DNA of 64,000 nucleotides. Source: DYJE01 sp041660385 (GTDB taxonomy: Bacteria; Desulfobacterota; Desulfobacteria; Desulfobacterales; Desulfolunaceae). A program made the translations under genes and the position numbers. The notes beneath the pieces were generated by a model. The model did not search any database, was not told the origin of the DNA, and saw nothing but the letters and a program-made list of their open reading frames with translations. The stretch is taken from assembly GCA_041660385.1 (NCBI GenBank), contig JBAZWJ010000022.1:1-64000 (forward strand), in the 5' to 3' direction. Positions 50,915-59,954 of this stretch are shown here, piece by piece. Each line of letters starts with the position of its first letter. Within the stretch, counting starts at the first letter, position 1.

Positions 50915-52126
50915 ATGATGATACGACGCATCGTGTATTTGTTGCTGATGTTTGTGGCTATGACAGGGATATCCTCGGGTAACGACTGGGAATTGATATA
51001 CAGCAAGGATGGAATAAACGGCTATGAACAGAGGATTGCCGGAACGGATTTGAAAGAATTCAAGGCTTATGGATTTGTTGAAGCCCGGATGGAAGTCATT
51101 GGGGAAGTGATAAGGGATATCCCGGCATATCCCCAGTGGATGGCAAAATGCAAGGAAACCAAAGTGTTAAGAGATATCGACAGAAACACCAAGATTTTCT
51201 TTAATGAAACATCCGTGCCCTGGCCAGTTCCCAACCGAGGAGTTATCATCACCAATACAACGAAATATGACCTTGATACGGGCAGAGCTGTCATCAAATT
51301 TAAATCTCTTAATTCTCCTGAATACCAGATAATGAAGGGCCTTGTTCGTATCACCGATCTTGAAGGCGAATACCTTCTTGAGTACTTTGGACGGAACATG
51401 ACTAAAGTGACTTACAGACACAGGGCCAACCCTGCCGGAAACGTTCCCATGAAAGTCGCGAATTATCAAAGCAAACTCTTTCCTGTTATCAATATAAAAG
51501 GTTTGCGTAAAATGGTTCAGCTAAAAAAATATCAGGACCTTGGAACAAAATGCGAAGAGTACCAACTTATCGAGAACATGGTGAAAGATCCGGCAGCTGT
51601 AAAAGTCATTTCAAAAAACAGGCTTGGGGAATATTTCTACAAGGAAGAAGATATCAACCGGATATTTCAGGACAGCAACGTCATCAAACGTATCATCAAG
51701 AACAAGGCCAGTTTTGACAGCATCAAATATCTTGTCATTGATTCATGCAAAGTTCTGATCAACGATCCTGAAGTCAGATCGCGTTATCGTAACAAGAGTC
51801 TGCGAGAAGCTGTTAACGTCGACAAGTTTTACAATGATCGAAGTCTTACAACCTTGTTTGTACATGATGATCAGTTTATTTCTCTTATTATGAACGACAA
51901 GGATATGTTGCGGAAAGTCTTATCGGATCGAATTTTATTTGGAAAAATTCTGAACAGCAAAAGCCTTGCAAAATCAATCGCCAATGACCCTGCACTTGTG
52001 AACAAGCTGGTTTCTGACGACGAATTTATAGCAAAGATTAAATCAAATTCTAAATTGTTTCAATCACCTGCTGATTTAAAGATAATGATCGAAAGCCGCA
52101 TTGAGGACTACAAAAAGAAAGTTTGA
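50915..52126 (+). CDS. Exported START-like lipid-binding protein with helical C-terminal repeats
   Basis: A 403-residue protein starting behind GGAGAGAG; the longer frame overlaps the terminator. A signal peptide (IRRIVYLLLMFVAMTGISS, about 4-22) sends it out of the cytoplasm. Residues about 25-215 resemble START/polyketide-cyclase domains (DIPAYPQWMAKCKETKVLRD, PWPVPNRGVIITNT), which hold lipids. The remaining 190 residues are short helical units of about 20 residues with repeated DxxxxxxI patterns (SNVIKRIIKNKASF, DKDMLRKVLSDRILF, DPALVNKLVSDDEF). A lipid-handling role next to the SCP2 gene is plausible. The C-terminal part is unrecognised. Confidence 0.75.
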   Translation: MMIRRIVYLLLMFVAMTGISSGNDWELIYSKDGINGYEQRIAGTDLKEFKAYGFVEARMEVIGEVIRDIPAYPQWMAKCKETKVLRDIDRNTKIFFNETSVPWPVPNRGVIITNTTKYDLDTGRAVIKFKSLNSPEYQIMKGLVRITDLEGEYLLEYFGRNMTKVTYRHRANPAGNVPMKVANYQSKLFPVINIKGLRKMVQLKKYQDLGTKCEEYQLIENMVKDPAAVKVISKNRLGEYFYKEEDINRIFQDSNVIKRIIKNKASFDSIKYLVIDSCKVLINDPEVRSRYRNKSLREAVNVDKFYNDRSLTTLFVHDDQFISLIMNDKDMLRKVLSDRILFGKILNSKSLAKSIANDPALVNKLVSDDEFIAKIKSNSKLFQSPADLKIMIESRIEDYKKKV

Positions 52127-52128
52127 AG

Positions 52129-52147
52129 TTAGGGACTCGGGAAATAT
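52129..52147. repeat. Solo end of the MITE-like element
   Basis: TTAGGGACTCGGGAAATAT directly after the START-like stop matches the terminal repeat of the palindromic element at 55625-55812; no second end is near. It is either a decayed copy or a shared end motif. Confidence 0.6.
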
Positions 52148-52174
52148 ATCCATTTTATCCAGCGGGGTTATGAC

Positions 52175-54079
52175 ATGACGGACAACGAAAAAAATGATTC
52201 ATTTATCTCTGAGAGTCGTGAAGTGATGGCCCAGATAGTTTCGGGAAGCCCCATACCGATGTTCGTCATCGACAAGGATCATGTGGTTACCCACTTCAAC
52301 AAGGCTTGCGAAAGGCTGACCGGGATCAATGCGGACGACATCATCGGTACCCGGAATCAATGGATGGCTTTTTACAAGACGAACAGGCCGGTGATGGCGG
52401 ATATTATTCTGGATGGTGGTCTGAAGAATGGTCTTGAAACTCATTACGGCGGAAAGTACAAAATCTCGGCTGTAAAACCGGGTGCCGTGGAAGCGGAAGA
52501 TTTTTTCCCGGATTTGGGAGAGGATGGCCGGTGGCTTTTTTTTACAGCAGCCCCTGTTAAAAACAGCCAGGGGGTTATCATCGGGGCTATGGAAACCCTA
52601 CAGGATATCACCGAAGAAAAACGGGTGTCCGAGCTGAATTCGGTGATGCTGAGGATCAGCAAGGCGCTTCAGAACTATGCTTATCTTGAAGATCTTCTCG
52701 GTTATATCAGCCTGGAGATTAAACAGCTTCTTTCATCAGAAGGGGCACTTGTGGTGATGTACAATGAAGAGGCTGGAGAACTCTATCTGCCTGGAATCGC
52801 CTATGATGATCCGGACAGGGAAAAACGGTTGAAAGATGCACGGTTTTCTCTGGACGAAGTGTTGGCCGGGCAGGTCATCCGCCTTGGACAGGCTGTGATT
52901 CAGAATGAGATTTCAACTAACGGACTTTACCCGGACCGTGACAGGAAAATGGGATACACCACCAGGAATCTTCTGGAAGTCCCTGTTTTTGCTGAAGACA
53001 GAACCATCGGTGTTCTTTGTGCTATCAATAAAAAAGAAGGGCGGTTCACTCAACATGATCTGAACCGGCTGACCACCCTTGCTGGAACGGTTGCCCTTGC
53101 CATCGAAAATGTCAGATTCTCCGAAGATCTTAGAAAAGCCTACCGTGAAGTCCGTTCGTTGAACACGGCCAAGGATAAAGCCATCAACCACTTGTCCCAT
53201 GAACTTAAAACACCATTGACCGTACTGGCCGAAGCGATAAACCTCCTTGAAGATGAGCTTTCACCCGATTCGGAAGAAGACTGGAAACCTCTGTTGGCCA
53301 TGGCCCGAAAGCATATGCGACGATTGATGGATATCAAGGAGGAGGTGTCTGACATTATCGGAGGAAAAGATGAAAAGACCCAGGGTATGATGTTCTTACT
53401 GCTGGATCAGTGTTCGGATCTCCTGTCAGTTCTGTCTGCCAGAGAATCCGGTGAGGTGGATGTTATTGGAAAACTGAAACATCATATCGACGGGATTTTC
53501 AAACCAAAAACACTTCAGGCTTCTGATATCGATAGTTCATCATTCATAGCAGAACGGCTGAATGTCCTTGGGCGTGATTTTTCACGCCGGACCTTGCGAA
53601 TCGAAACGAAATTCCAGAAAACCCATCCTGTACGCATACCTCCTGAAATATATACAAAAATTGTGGATGGTCTCATTCGTAACGCCGTTGAGAACACACC
53701 TGACGGCGGACTCATTGAACTGTCCGTTCAGGAACGGGGTGAGGCTGTGGTTATCATGGTCAGGGATCACGGGATAGGTGTGCCCGATGATCTCCAACAG
53801 CGTATTTTTGAAGGTTTTTACCCCACTCAGGCTATGACCGGTTATTCCACACGAAAACCCTTTGATTTCGATGCAGGTGGAAAAGGCGCCGACCTTCTCC
53901 GCATGAAGATCTTTTCAGAAACCTATGGCTTCACCCTTACCATGACCTCCACAGCCTGTCCGTTTTGTCATGGTAGCTTCGATCCATGCCCTGGAAACGT
54001 ATCACGTTGTCCTTCGTTCAAAGACGGAATATCCTGTGATGATACAGGCGGAACAACCTTTGTTCTGCGGTTCATGTGA
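52175..54079 (+). CDS. PAS-GAF histidine kinase with Cys-rich insert in the ATPase domain
   Basis: A 634-residue soluble kinase without membrane helices. PAS domain about 15-140 (GSPIPMFVIDKDHVVTHFN), GAF about 155-320, HisKA with LSHELKTPLTVLAE near 340 and HATPase from about 480 (GLIRNAVENTP, RDHGIGVPDD). Between the G boxes and the last strand (GGTTFVLRF) is an insert with five Cys (595, 598, 605, 612, 621), a known feature of some kinases in this group that may bind a metal or react to redox change. No response regulator is adjacent, so the target is unknown. Confidence 0.87.
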   Translation: MTDNEKNDSFISESREVMAQIVSGSPIPMFVIDKDHVVTHFNKACERLTGINADDIIGTRNQWMAFYKTNRPVMADIILDGGLKNGLETHYGGKYKISAVKPGAVEAEDFFPDLGEDGRWLFFTAAPVKNSQGVIIGAMETLQDITEEKRVSELNSVMLRISKALQNYAYLEDLLGYISLEIKQLLSSEGALVVMYNEEAGELYLPGIAYDDPDREKRLKDARFSLDEVLAGQVIRLGQAVIQNEISTNGLYPDRDRKMGYTTRNLLEVPVFAEDRTIGVLCAINKKEGRFTQHDLNRLTTLAGTVALAIENVRFSEDLRKAYREVRSLNTAKDKAINHLSHELKTPLTVLAEAINLLEDELSPDSEEDWKPLLAMARKHMRRLMDIKEEVSDIIGGKDEKTQGMMFLLLDQCSDLLSVLSARESGEVDVIGKLKHHIDGIFKPKTLQASDIDSSSFIAERLNVLGRDFSRRTLRIETKFQKTHPVRIPPEIYTKIVDGLIRNAVENTPDGGLIELSVQERGEAVVIMVRDHGIGVPDDLQQRIFEGFYPTQAMTGYSTRKPFDFDAGGKGADLLRMKIFSETYGFTLTMTSTACPFCHGSFDPCPGNVSRCPSFKDGISCDDTGGTTFVLRFM

Positions 54080-54084
54080 CACAG

Positions 54085-55560
54085 TTATTTGTATTTCCGG
54101 AGCTGGCTTATTTCATCGATCAAACGCTTTTTGGTTTCCACATTGATGTCGGATGGGATATCCATTTCTTCAACACCAGAGGAATATGTAACAGGTATGT
54201 TTTCTTTTTCAATCATCGTCTGCCATGTGCTGGCAATGGTGAACCGTGAGTTAAGAATACGTCGGTATTCAGCCTCGGTTAATCCGTTGCGGGATGCTTT
54301 TTTCTGAAGGTTTTTGACAGACAGCTTGATACCGTTGCAAAGTTTATTATTGAAAACACCCACGTAAAAGTCATCATAAGAGAATCCAAAAATGGAAATT
54401 GAGGGGACAGGTGTCTGATATTTATCACTTAAACCCATTTTCGAGAATGGAAAATCCTTTGCAAGATCAAGATGGTAGCCAATCAGCTTTTTGTCCGGAT
54501 TGATTGACGTCAAACCATGGGTCACGCAGTTCTTTTCATTGATTTTGTACTTGAATCTCAGCCAGTCTGTCAGTTCCCTTGCTGATTTTATCTGTGAATC
54601 ATTGATACTTGAATGGGCTTTTGCTGTGATACCGGCCTTCTGAGGTTCAAAATCTTTTCCTTCAAAACAAATTCCGATAAAAGCATGATTTAAGTTCAGA
54701 TAGATGTTTTCACCATCTGCCCAGATGGAGTTCCCTGCGTGAAATGCAGCATTATCCTCCTGGACAATCCGGTAAACCCTTCCGTAGCGGTCAATCAGAT
54801 AATTGTAGCTCTTGATGCGTTTGATATATTTCAATAAACGAAGACTGGACTCTTTGATTGAATTGTTAAGAGCTTCAGAGAGGGGGAGAATGTCGCTTTC
54901 CGAAGAATGGTAAAGAATGCCTATAATGGTATCGGATATTTTTTCGTCACCAGGAAGGGTGTTTATGTCCATGGGAAAGGGCAGATAGCGCCGTGGGACA
55001 TTTTTGATGGTGTTTGTGGTTATGATTCGAAGACGGTTGCTGTATATTTCCAGATCTTTTGATTGTTCCACCAGCCATATGGGTTCAAGTATGTTTGTGA
55101 TTTCCTGAGCCGTGGTGGTTATGTTACGCCCGGAATTGTTTATGGAATTTTTGTTAGACAGAGATGCAAGAATATATGACTGTGCAACGGTATTCACTCC
55201 CCAGAAAGACAGACAGAATATCAGAAAAAACAATGCGGTGAAAACAGGTAAACGAAAGGGGTAGAGATGCCACAGAAGACGCTGGTATGCTTTAAGTCGA
55301 CCACTCTTTAAAAAGGTATTATATGAAATCTTTTTTCCGGGGCAAATTTTTACGATTTCTTTATGAATCAGCCGTCGGACAATCACTTCGTCAAATTGGG
55401 GAATAAATTTATAAAAGAATTTCGATTCATTCCCGTATTTTTCTATAACCCTGTTGATCAGCTTAAGTTTGAGGACAGGGGCTTCAATCAATCCGGCATA
55501 TTCACCAAGGATGTTCATGAATTTTTTTGAGGGCAGTGCCTTTGTTTGAAATTGATCCAT
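54085..55560 (-). CDS. Membrane-anchored N-acetylmuramoyl-L-alanine amidase domain protein
   Basis: A 491-residue protein. Residues 1-100 are a basic cytoplasmic region, a single membrane helix follows (VFTALFFLIFCLSFWGV, near 110), and the rest faces the periplasm. The Amidase_2/PGRP-type domain covers about 200-370, with ILYHSS (a first zinc-ligand His), YLIDRYGRVYRIVQEDNAAFHAG and NLNHAFIGICFEG, and a later THG. It should cut the amide bond between muramic acid and peptide, or bind peptidoglycan. The N-terminal cytoplasmic region is unusual for amidases and is unrecognised. Confidence 0.82.
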   Translation of the reverse strand: MDQFQTKALPSKKFMNILGEYAGLIEAPVLKLKLINRVIEKYGNESKFFYKFIPQFDEVIVRRLIHKEIVKICPGKKISYNTFLKSGRLKAYQRLLWHLYPFRLPVFTALFFLIFCLSFWGVNTVAQSYILASLSNKNSINNSGRNITTTAQEITNILEPIWLVEQSKDLEIYSNRLRIITTNTIKNVPRRYLPFPMDINTLPGDEKISDTIIGILYHSSESDILPLSEALNNSIKESSLRLLKYIKRIKSYNYLIDRYGRVYRIVQEDNAAFHAGNSIWADGENIYLNLNHAFIGICFEGKDFEPQKAGITAKAHSSINDSQIKSARELTDWLRFKYKINEKNCVTHGLTSINPDKKLIGYHLDLAKDFPFSKMGLSDKYQTPVPSISIFGFSYDDFYVGVFNNKLCNGIKLSVKNLQKKASRNGLTEAEYRRILNSRFTIASTWQTMIEKENIPVTYSSGVEEMDIPSDINVETKKRLIDEISQLRKYK

Positions 55561-55624
55561 ATCACAAACTATTTATCTCTCAACCAAATGCAAAACCCTG
55601 AGTCGGCAGCTTGAGCGGCCCCTG

Positions 55625-55812
55625 TTAGGGACTCGGAAAATATTAATTTACCATCACGCATCCCGCCTTCAGGTCATATTCTGCCCGAGCCTCACTCTCA
55701 AGATCCTCAACGTAGCTCGGCTACGCCTGCGGTCTTGAGAGCGAAGCCCGTGCAAAATCTGCCTCTGAATCCGGGCGCGATCCAGGTAAATTAATATTTC
55801 CCGAGTCCCTTA
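55625..55812. mobile_element. MITE-like fully palindromic element, about 182 bp
   Basis: GGGACTCGG (55628) and CCGAGTCCC (55801-55809) open and close near-perfect inverted halves of some 90 bases each; the centre is CGTAGC-TCG-GCTACG (55711-55725). The trinucleotide TTA flanks both ends and may be a target duplication. It has no open frame, so it would move only with a transposase supplied in trans. It lies between the amidase and actin-like genes. Confidence 0.75.
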
Positions 55813-55819
55813 TTATCCT

Positions 55820-56920
55820 TTATTCTTCGGACATGGCGGCTATCAATGCGCCTTTGGCCGTTGCATTCAGAGGGTCTTCTGCCAATCGGATATGGCTGAT
55901 GTCGATGGGGAATTTTTCTTTCAGCACAAATGATTGGAACCTTTCCAGGAATCCAGCCGGTTTTACCGTTCCACCGCTCAGAATGATGGGGATGGGCTTG
56001 TCCATTTTTGGTATTTTGGATGTTTTGGTGATAGCTCCCTTTAATTTCTGAACAAGAGTTTTAATGAGATCATCATAATAGATGCACAGCGCATCTTCAA
56101 TCTCATTTTTAGGACTTCTTCGGAAATCGAATTCTTCTTCTTTTATATGACGGATTCTGGTGCTGACTTCACCCGTGACCGACGCCACAGAGTCATCAAT
56201 GTAATCACCGCCTTTTAAAATACTGAAAGAGAATACAGGGACAGATAGAAAAGCAAGACAGACGTTACACATGCCGCCACCAGCACTGATGCCGATGCCC
56301 GTAAAATTTTCATCTTCGAGTTCGCTGAAAACAATGGCAAGGCCCTCGTTGATGCTTCGAGAGTTATAACCCTTCTGGTCCAGATGACGTTTGAGAACCG
56401 CTTCGTGGTAGATAATGCTGTTTTCAGCGTCCTGAGAAGCTCCCGGAATTGAAAAACAGAGATGAGTTCCTTCTTTCGGAGCCTCGGGAACCAGATCATC
56501 AAGAATTCCTTTGATGATTTCTATGGCACTGGATTCTTTTGGATTTAGAACGCCATGGCGCATCGGGCGTCTTGTTTCCGCATTCAGCATATTGCCGAAT
56601 ACTTCAGCTCCGTCGCCGTATACAATCAGCGAATCACCGACCACATAATGGTTGATCTTGTTCTGTTTTAAAATTCCACGGGTGAATTTTGAATTCTGGA
56701 CAGTGATGAACGCGTTGGTCTGGGAGGTGAATTTCTGTCGGTGTCCGGCCTGTTCGGAAAGAACGATCTTGGAGGTTCCGATGTCGATGCCTACAGCCAT
56801 TTCGTCCATAGCCGTTTCGGAGAAAGAATCCTCGGAGTTCCGGGACTGGTGAGATAAGATCTGGGCAGCAGCCTCTTCAATTTCTTTTTCACGCTTCTTT
56901 GAATTTTTATCTAGTGTCAT
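55820..56920 (-). CDS. Actin/Hsp70-superfamily ATPase, MamK/MreB-like
   Basis: A 366-residue protein with the nucleotide-binding motifs of bacterial actins: GIDIGTSKIVL near residue 44 (phosphate 1), NEGLAIVFSE near 195, GIGISAGGGMCNV near 213 (phosphate 2) and ILSGGTVKPAGF near 320 (adenosine). A 40-residue acidic, helical N-terminal extension precedes the domain. Such proteins polymerise into filaments that place organelles, plasmids or the wall machinery. The order and spacing recall MamK-like proteins, but no magnetosome genes are present here, so a plain cytoskeletal role is as likely. A palindrome sits 41 bases upstream. Confidence 0.75.
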   Translation of the reverse strand: MTLDKNSKKREKEIEEAAAQILSHQSRNSEDSFSETAMDEMAVGIDIGTSKIVLSEQAGHRQKFTSQTNAFITVQNSKFTRGILKQNKINHYVVGDSLIVYGDGAEVFGNMLNAETRRPMRHGVLNPKESSAIEIIKGILDDLVPEAPKEGTHLCFSIPGASQDAENSIIYHEAVLKRHLDQKGYNSRSINEGLAIVFSELEDENFTGIGISAGGGMCNVCLAFLSVPVFSFSILKGGDYIDDSVASVTGEVSTRIRHIKEEEFDFRRSPKNEIEDALCIYYDDLIKTLVQKLKGAITKTSKIPKMDKPIPIILSGGTVKPAGFLERFQSFVLKEKFPIDISHIRLAEDPLNATAKGALIAAMSEE

Positions 56921-57274
56921 CGTTTCTCCTTACGGGATTTCTGATGTTTGAACGAATATCTTTCCCACGTTGTGGGAAAACGATAGGCGAGAATGCAAGC
57001 CAAAAAATACAATAAATATTTGGGGGTTATTACATTTTCATCCGCCGCAACCCTGGAATATTATTCCTACATCTTCGTTCATGTGCGATGTTGACCCGGT
57101 GGTTGAAAACACAAATGAATGATAAGCATTTTTAATTTTTGCAAATATTATCAACCTATCCGAAAGCCGTCAATAAAAAAGACATGACTCGAATCAACAT
57201 GGACGCGGGATTGACAAGTCGTGATACGCTTTCACTAGTATTCCCGATTGATCATGGATTGTTAAGAACAGTCA
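56921..57274. promoter_or_regulatory. Intergenic region with an 8-bp inverted repeat
   Basis: No gene is seen in this 354-base stretch, which carries the promoter of the actin-like gene and follows the M20 gene end. TTTCCCAC-GTT-GTGGGAAA (56961-56979) lies 41-59 bases before the actin-like start, a plausible repressor site. Confidence 0.45.
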
Positions 57275-58363
57275 TTACATAATACTTTTCATTATCGACA
57301 CATAGATTTCAGCGGCTTTCACAACCTGGTCAAAGGGGATAGATTCGTCCTGAGCGTGGGCTTTTTCAAGACGACCCGGGCCGAGGATCACCGGTTTTGC
57401 ACCGGATGAAAAAATCTGGTTGGCATCGGAATGACTTCTGAAGGCATTGGGGGTCCAGGGCAGGTGGTGTTCATCAAAAACGCTTTTGAGGGCGTCCAGG
57501 GTTTTTCCTTTAAGGGGGAGTTCGTAGCCTGAATCGATGGTCTCAGTTCTGAACTGGACGGTGATGTCTGCTGCTTCATTATCACGTGCTGAAACAACCT
57601 CTTCAATTTCAGTGATGATTTCACCGATGGATGTTTCAGGGGGAACGTGGATGTCGATCCAGGCTTCGCCGTATTCTGGGACGGCAAAACCGGCAGGGGG
57701 CGTGAAAAGGTCCCGGATGTTGTAGATCAGTTCAGGTCGCTGATGTTCCATGTGGCTGGTAAATCGTAACAGGCCGCCGAGAAGGGTTTCAACCGCGTTC
57801 TGCTTCCGCCCGGCAAGACTTGCGTGCTGCCGTTTTCCAACGGTATTGATCTGGCTTTCAATGTAACCATAGCTTTTGAAACAAGGCACAAGGTCTGTGG
57901 GTTCACCGATCAGAGCCCAGGGGAAGCGGTATTCCTTCATAAGTTGAGCCGCTCCGTCCCCGGTTTCCTCTTCACCCACCACAAGACATAGAGCAAAAGG
58001 CAGTTCCGAACCATGGGCTTCCTTCAAAGTTAGAAAGGCTTCGATCATGGCAGCGCATCCGCCTTTCATATCTGCTGCGCCCAGTCCGATGATTTCTCCT
58101 TCTTTTTCAACAGCGCTGTAATGGTCAAGATCATAAGCGCTTACCGTGTCCAGATGCCCGATGAGCGCCATACGGATTTCACCGTCTTCAGGAGCAACGA
58201 TAAGGTTGTAACGGTGCTCGTCCACGGCCTGACTGTGAACGGATAGTCCCTGGCGCTTCAGGTAGCCTTTGAGATAAGCGAGAATCTCCTCTTCTTTTCC
58301 CGAAGGGCTGTAAATGTCGATGAGCTTTATAAGGAGCCGCTTGAGGCGCTGGCTGTCAATCAT
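57275..58363 (-). CDS. M20-family deacylase (ArgE/DapE-like)
   Basis: A 362-residue metallo-amidohydrolase. IGHLDTV near residue 69 supplies the His and Asp of the first metal, ADMKGG near 97 the bridging Asp, and GEEETGDGA near 128 the general base; FRSHSDANQIF near 315 fits lysine-pathway (LysK/ArgE-like) deacetylases. It would remove an acyl group from an amino acid or small peptide. It starts 18 bases after the GNAT gene in the same direction, an operon of an acetyl-adding and an acyl-removing enzyme. Substrate unknown. Confidence 0.85.
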   Translation of the reverse strand: MIDSQRLKRLLIKLIDIYSPSGKEEEILAYLKGYLKRQGLSVHSQAVDEHRYNLIVAPEDGEIRMALIGHLDTVSAYDLDHYSAVEKEGEIIGLGAADMKGGCAAMIEAFLTLKEAHGSELPFALCLVVGEEETGDGAAQLMKEYRFPWALIGEPTDLVPCFKSYGYIESQINTVGKRQHASLAGRKQNAVETLLGGLLRFTSHMEHQRPELIYNIRDLFTPPAGFAVPEYGEAWIDIHVPPETSIGEIITEIEEVVSARDNEAADITVQFRTETIDSGYELPLKGKTLDALKSVFDEHHLPWTPNAFRSHSDANQIFSSGAKPVILGPGRLEKAHAQDESIPFDQVVKAAEIYVSIMKSIM

Positions 58364-58381
58364 AGTTGGGCCTTATGCGTT

Positions 58382-59026
58382 TTATTTTTTAAGAAACAGT
58401 GTGGCTGGCTGACCAATGCCTTCATTGTTGCTTTTACTATTTCCATTGCCGTTACCGTTGGATTGGCTTTTCAGCTTGAACTTCTGCTGGTCAGCAGCCA
58501 GATTTAGTGTCAGGTAAACATGGGCTTTGGGAGGCCCGAATCCCATTTTTTCAAAGAATCTCAGACCACGTTTGTTTTCAGCCGGAGTATCGACTATGAG
58601 CATCCGAACGCCCTCTTTGAGCATCAGATCCTTATAGCGGTTGAAAAGCTTGTCGGCCACACCCTTGCTTTGATGAGAGGGTTCAACCCCAAGCCAGATC
58701 ATATAGCCGTATTTCCAGGCTGAATGTTCTTTGATGATTGTTGTTCCAAGGGCAAATCCCACGATGGTGTCGTCCTCGTCTTCGGCCACAAGGCAGAATT
58801 CCGTGTCGCTGTTGTAGAGGGTCGTGACTTCAAAGGGGTCCCAGGTCCTATACATGGTGGGTATTTCATCAGCTTTGAACAGGCTTTCGCCAAGATGATA
58901 AACATTGGCCAGATCGTCTATTTCCATCTGACGGATTTTGATGGCTGATTTTTTTTGCGATTCGATGTTCAATTCTCTAATTTTACTTGTGCCACGCTTG
59001 CTGGTGTGAGGTTCTTCGGGGTCCAT
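58382..59026 (-). CDS. GNAT-family N-acetyltransferase
   Basis: A 214-residue protein. Residues about 30-175 form the GNAT fold: IRQMEIDDLANVYHLGE, the acetyl-CoA loop QSKGVADKL near 115, and NKRGLRFFEKMGFGP near 150. The tail has a Gly/Asn-rich low-complexity stretch (SNGNGNGNSKSNNEG, near 190-205) of no clear function, and the head 25 residues are Lys-rich. It is upstream of the M20 deacylase. The acceptor is unknown. Confidence 0.85.
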   Translation of the reverse strand: MDPEEPHTSKRGTSKIRELNIESQKKSAIKIRQMEIDDLANVYHLGESLFKADEIPTMYRTWDPFEVTTLYNSDTEFCLVAEDEDDTIVGFALGTTIIKEHSAWKYGYMIWLGVEPSHQSKGVADKLFNRYKDLMLKEGVRMLIVDTPAENKRGLRFFEKMGFGPPKAHVYLTLNLAADQQKFKLKSQSNGNGNGNSKSNNEGIGQPATLFLKK

Positions 59027-59123
59027 ACGTCCTTTCCTTGATGAGTTGTGTTATCACGTTGTGATGGATAAAGAATAATACGATTGGGGGAATAGTCAAG
59101 ATATTTGATTTGAGACCTGTAGT

Positions 59124-59894
59124 TTAGAACTCCATCATATCCCCATCATCGGGAATGATGGTTTTGTATGATAAGCCTTCTTTCGAAACAGCAACCCTGA
59201 GCTTATCCCGGGTTGTCAGACAATGGTTGAACGCATCAAGATGAACGGCAACCACTGTGCCTGGGGCTGTTCGTATGAAATCCAGTTGCTCGCTTATTGT
59301 CATGAGGATGGGCCTGCCAAAATCAAGGGTGGCAGTGCCTGAGTTCAGTATTGAAATGCCCGGGCGATGATCGGTGAGCACTTGACGGACAGAATCCGTC
59401 ATCACCGTATCTCCGCTGATATAAATGGTTTTTTTTTCCGGCAGCTCAATGAAATAGCCTGCTCCAATGCCCATTAGTTTTCCTGCAAGACCATGACCGT
59501 GTTTCGTGGGAAAGGCGGTGATATGCCCGGTCAGGAATTCACTTTTGCTGTTCATCTCAAGGGGAAGGGTTTTGATGTGACGACGTTTCAGATAAGGTTC
59601 ATCAAGGCTGTTACAATACACAGGGAGCTGTTTCCGGGCCAGAAGGCGGCTTCCTGCCTGGTCAAGATGATCAAAATGCCCGTAACGGCAATGGGTGATA
59701 AGTCCTGCCGTCGTCTGTTCCAGCCATTGATCTGAATCCGGCGGGAGATCAACCACAGGGTTTAATCTTGGAGGTTTTCGAACAAGAGTATACGGCGGCA
59801 AGCTGCCTTTCGGGTTCAGACAGGGATCAACCAGTATTCTATGATCATCGGAATGGATGATCACGCAGGCATTCCGAACAAGCTGTATTTTCAT
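59124..59894 (-). CDS. MBL-fold metallo-hydrolase
   Basis: A 256-residue beta-lactamase-fold protein of the UlaG/L-ascorbate-lactonase-like group. NACVIIHSDDHRILVDPCL opens the fold; ITHCRYGHFDHLDQAG (HxHxDH-like variant, near residue 88) and ISGDTVM near 150 are metal-site segments, and AVHLDAFNHC near 215 gives a further His. The first box reads HCRYGHFDH instead of THxHxDH. Cytoplasmic; reaction unknown. It is 97 bases before the GNAT gene and may share a transcript with it. Confidence 0.82.
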   Translation of the reverse strand: MKIQLVRNACVIIHSDDHRILVDPCLNPKGSLPPYTLVRKPPRLNPVVDLPPDSDQWLEQTTAGLITHCRYGHFDHLDQAGSRLLARKQLPVYCNSLDEPYLKRRHIKTLPLEMNSKSEFLTGHITAFPTKHGHGLAGKLMGIGAGYFIELPEKKTIYISGDTVMTDSVRQVLTDHRPGISILNSGTATLDFGRPILMTISEQLDFIRTAPGTVVAVHLDAFNHCLTTRDKLRVAVSKEGLSYKTIIPDDGDMMEF

Positions 59895-59954
59895 AAGTGG
59901 TTTCCCCTGGGCACGCCAATCTCCCGATTGGCCGTTCGAACATTTTTTTAACTA

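Noticed and set aside
55820..56920. Magnetosome gene mamK
   Set aside because: Motifs are similar but no other mam genes are in the window, so the symbol was not assigned.
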